DNA of 6,764 nucleotides from CBHWET01 sp966112985 (GTDB taxonomy: Bacteria > Verrucomicrobiota > Verrucomicrobiia > Limisphaerales > JACDHS01): positions 1 to 6,764 of the forward strand of contig CBHWET010000287.1 in the NCBI GenBank assembly GCA_966112985.1, read 5' to 3'. The stretch's first letter is position 1. Every line of letters begins with the position of its first letter. The notes under the pieces were generated by a model. The model saw nothing but the letters and a program-made list of their open reading frames with translations. It did no database searches and was not told where the DNA came from. The position numbers and the translations under genes are program-made. Shown piece after piece: positions 5,709 to 6,764 of the stretch.

Positions 5709-6707
5709 ATGGCTGAAAAGTTTTTTGTCATCGGAAGCAACTCGTTCTCGGGTGCAAGTTTTGTCGATTACCTGCTCGAACAAGGACATGAGGTAATCGG
5801 AGCCAGTCGTTCTTCCGAAATCAGCCCGGTTTTCCTGCCCTACAAGTGGCATAAGCACCCTGCCACGGCGAAATTTAAGTTCCAACAGCTCGACCTCAAT
5901 AAGGACACCGACGGGATCATTGATTCGATCAATGACTTAAAGGCCGATTACGTCGTCAACTTCGCCGCGCAGAGCATGGTGGCGGAGAGTTGGCTGTATC
6001 CCGAGCATTGGTACCAGACGAACGTCGTTGCCAATGTCCGATTGCACGAAAAGCTTCGTCAGTTGCCGTTCATCAAAAAATACGTTCACGTTTCAACGCC
6101 TGAGGTTTACGGAAGTTGCAGCGGAAATGTGACCGAAACGGCACCTTTCAATCCAAGCACCCCTTATGCAGCGTCACGCGCGGGATGTGATTTGCATTTG
6201 ATGACGTTCTTCAAGAACTACAAGTTCCCGGTCGTCTTTACGCGGGCTGCGAATGTTTATGGGCCGGGCCAGCAGCTATATCGCATTCTGCCCCGGACAG
6301 CGTTTTTCATTTTAACCGGCAAAAAGTTGCAATTGCACGGTGGTGGACGATCTGTTCGGTCGTTCATTCACGCGCGCGATGTTGCTGAAGGCACGTTGCT
6401 TGTCGCGCAGAAAGGTGTTTCGGGCGAGGCATATCATTTCTCGACCGATCTATATGTCTCGATTCGCGAGGCCGTGGAAAAGATATGCGCTGCTCTCGGT
6501 GCTGATTTCAGCAAGGTCGTTGAAGTCGTCGGAGATCGTCCAGGCAAAGATGCCGCGTATCTGCTCGACAGCACGAAAGCACGAACGACGTTGGGCTGGA
6601 AGGACCGTATTTCCCTCGATCAAGGTGTCGATGAAACGATTTCCTGGATCAAAAACAATTTGGAAGAATTAAAGAAACAACCATCGGATTACATTCATAA
6701 GGCTTAA
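5709..6707 (+). CDS. NAD-dependent sugar-nucleotide epimerase/dehydratase (extended SDR)
   Basis: This 332-residue extended short-chain dehydrogenase has a usual family length. The Rossmann motif is IGSNSFSG (8-15), where the middle glycine of GxxGxxG is Ser12. LDLNKD and VVNFAAQS follow as in sugar dehydratases. The active-site strand is VSTPEVYGS (128-136), with Thr130 and Glu132 retained, but Pro131 where RmlB-type 4,6-dehydratases have Asp. The catalytic tyrosine Y153 in PYAASR is followed by Arg157 instead of the usual Lys of YxxxK. Substrate-domain marks are RAANVYGPGQQ (from 179) and HGGGRSVRSFIHARDVAEG (210-228). The best match by overall pattern is the dTDP-glucose or GDP-mannose 4,6-dehydratase group. 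The changes at positions 12, 131 and 157 suggest a distinct subfamily, so substrate and reaction are left open. No strong ribosome site precedes the ATG. It lies 46 bases after the glycosyltransferase and 4 bases before another SDR gene, which fits stepwise sugar-nucleotide synthesis. Confidence 0.9.
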   Translation: MAEKFFVIGSNSFSGASFVDYLLEQGHEVIGASRSSEISPVFLPYKWHKHPATAKFKFQQLDLNKDTDGIIDSINDLKADYVVNFAAQSMVAESWLYPEHWYQTNVVANVRLHEKLRQLPFIKKYVHVSTPEVYGSCSGNVTETAPFNPSTPYAASRAGCDLHLMTFFKNYKFPVVFTRAANVYGPGQQLYRILPRTAFFILTGKKLQLHGGGRSVRSFIHARDVAEGTLLVAQKGVSGEAYHFSTDLYVSIREAVEKICAALGADFSKVVEVVGDRPGKDAAYLLDSTKARTTLGWKDRISLDQGVDETISWIKNNLEELKKQPSDYIHKA

Positions 6708-6711
6708 TCGC

Positions 6712-6764
6712 ATGTCTCCCAAAAAAATACTTGTTACGGGTGGGTTTGGTTACGTTGGCAGCCG
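6712..6764 (+). CDS. N-terminus of a second NAD-dependent sugar-nucleotide epimerase/dehydratase, cut by the right edge
   Basis: Seventeen complete codons from the ATG at 6712 read MSPKKILVTGGFGYVGS. This is the first beta-strand and the canonical dinucleotide-binding TGGxGxVGS loop of extended SDR enzymes such as UDP-glucose 4-epimerases and UDP-glucuronate decarboxylases. Unlike the preceding SDR, its glycine motif is fully standard. The start lies 4 bases after the stop at 6705-6707. AAGG at 6699-6702, inside the end of the previous gene, could serve as a ribosome site at 9-base spacing. The rest is outside the window, so the substrate is unknown. It is very likely the next step in the same sugar pathway. 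Confidence 0.8.
   Translation, partial: MSPKKILVTGGFGYVGS

Overview
The window reads as a cell-envelope glycan locus from a Gram-negative-type bacterium of moderate GC (about 50-55% judged by eye). Three things lead me to suggest Verrucomicrobiota, perhaps a Pedosphaera/Limisphaerales-like lineage: the near absence of strong Shine-Dalgarno sequences, a long YfhO-type membrane protein followed by a small Lys/Glu-rich coiled-coil protein, and the general style of the proteins. That placement is inference from remembered families, not a search result, and is only moderately secure.

Layout. The left edge (1-80, minus strand) holds the first 26 codons of a secreted or membrane protein with a signal peptide. 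A 270-bp non-coding stretch (81-350) follows and should contain that gene's promoter. Next comes a minus-strand pair that ends at a clear intrinsic terminator (351-381): an 875-residue YfhO-family polytopic membrane protein (684-3311) and a 92-residue coiled-coil protein (400-678), 5 nt apart. A 138-bp divergent intergenic region (3312-3449) separates this pair from a plus-strand gene set, and carries a good sigma70-like promoter facing right.

The plus-strand set is compact and looks like one operon: an L-2-hydroxyglutarate oxidase (lhgO-like, 3450-4649), a family 2 glycosyltransferase (4649-5662, overlapping the previous stop by one base), an NAD-dependent sugar-nucleotide epimerase/dehydratase (5709-6707), and the first 17 codons of a second Rossmann-fold sugar-nucleotide epimerase/dehydratase (6712 to the right edge).

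How the genes may work together. The two SDR enzymes would make or modify an activated sugar, and the cytosolic glycosyltransferase would transfer a sugar onto a lipid-linked or other acceptor. The divergent YfhO protein is a plausible membrane-side partner that adds or handles a sugar or lipid-linked intermediate at the outer face. The odd member is the 2-hydroxyglutarate oxidase, normally a central-metabolism repair or catabolic enzyme. Its translational overlap with a glycosyltransferase is the most interesting context in the window. I see no CRISPR array, RNA gene, insertion sequence, phage gene or defence system, and no strong evidence for a wholly new system.
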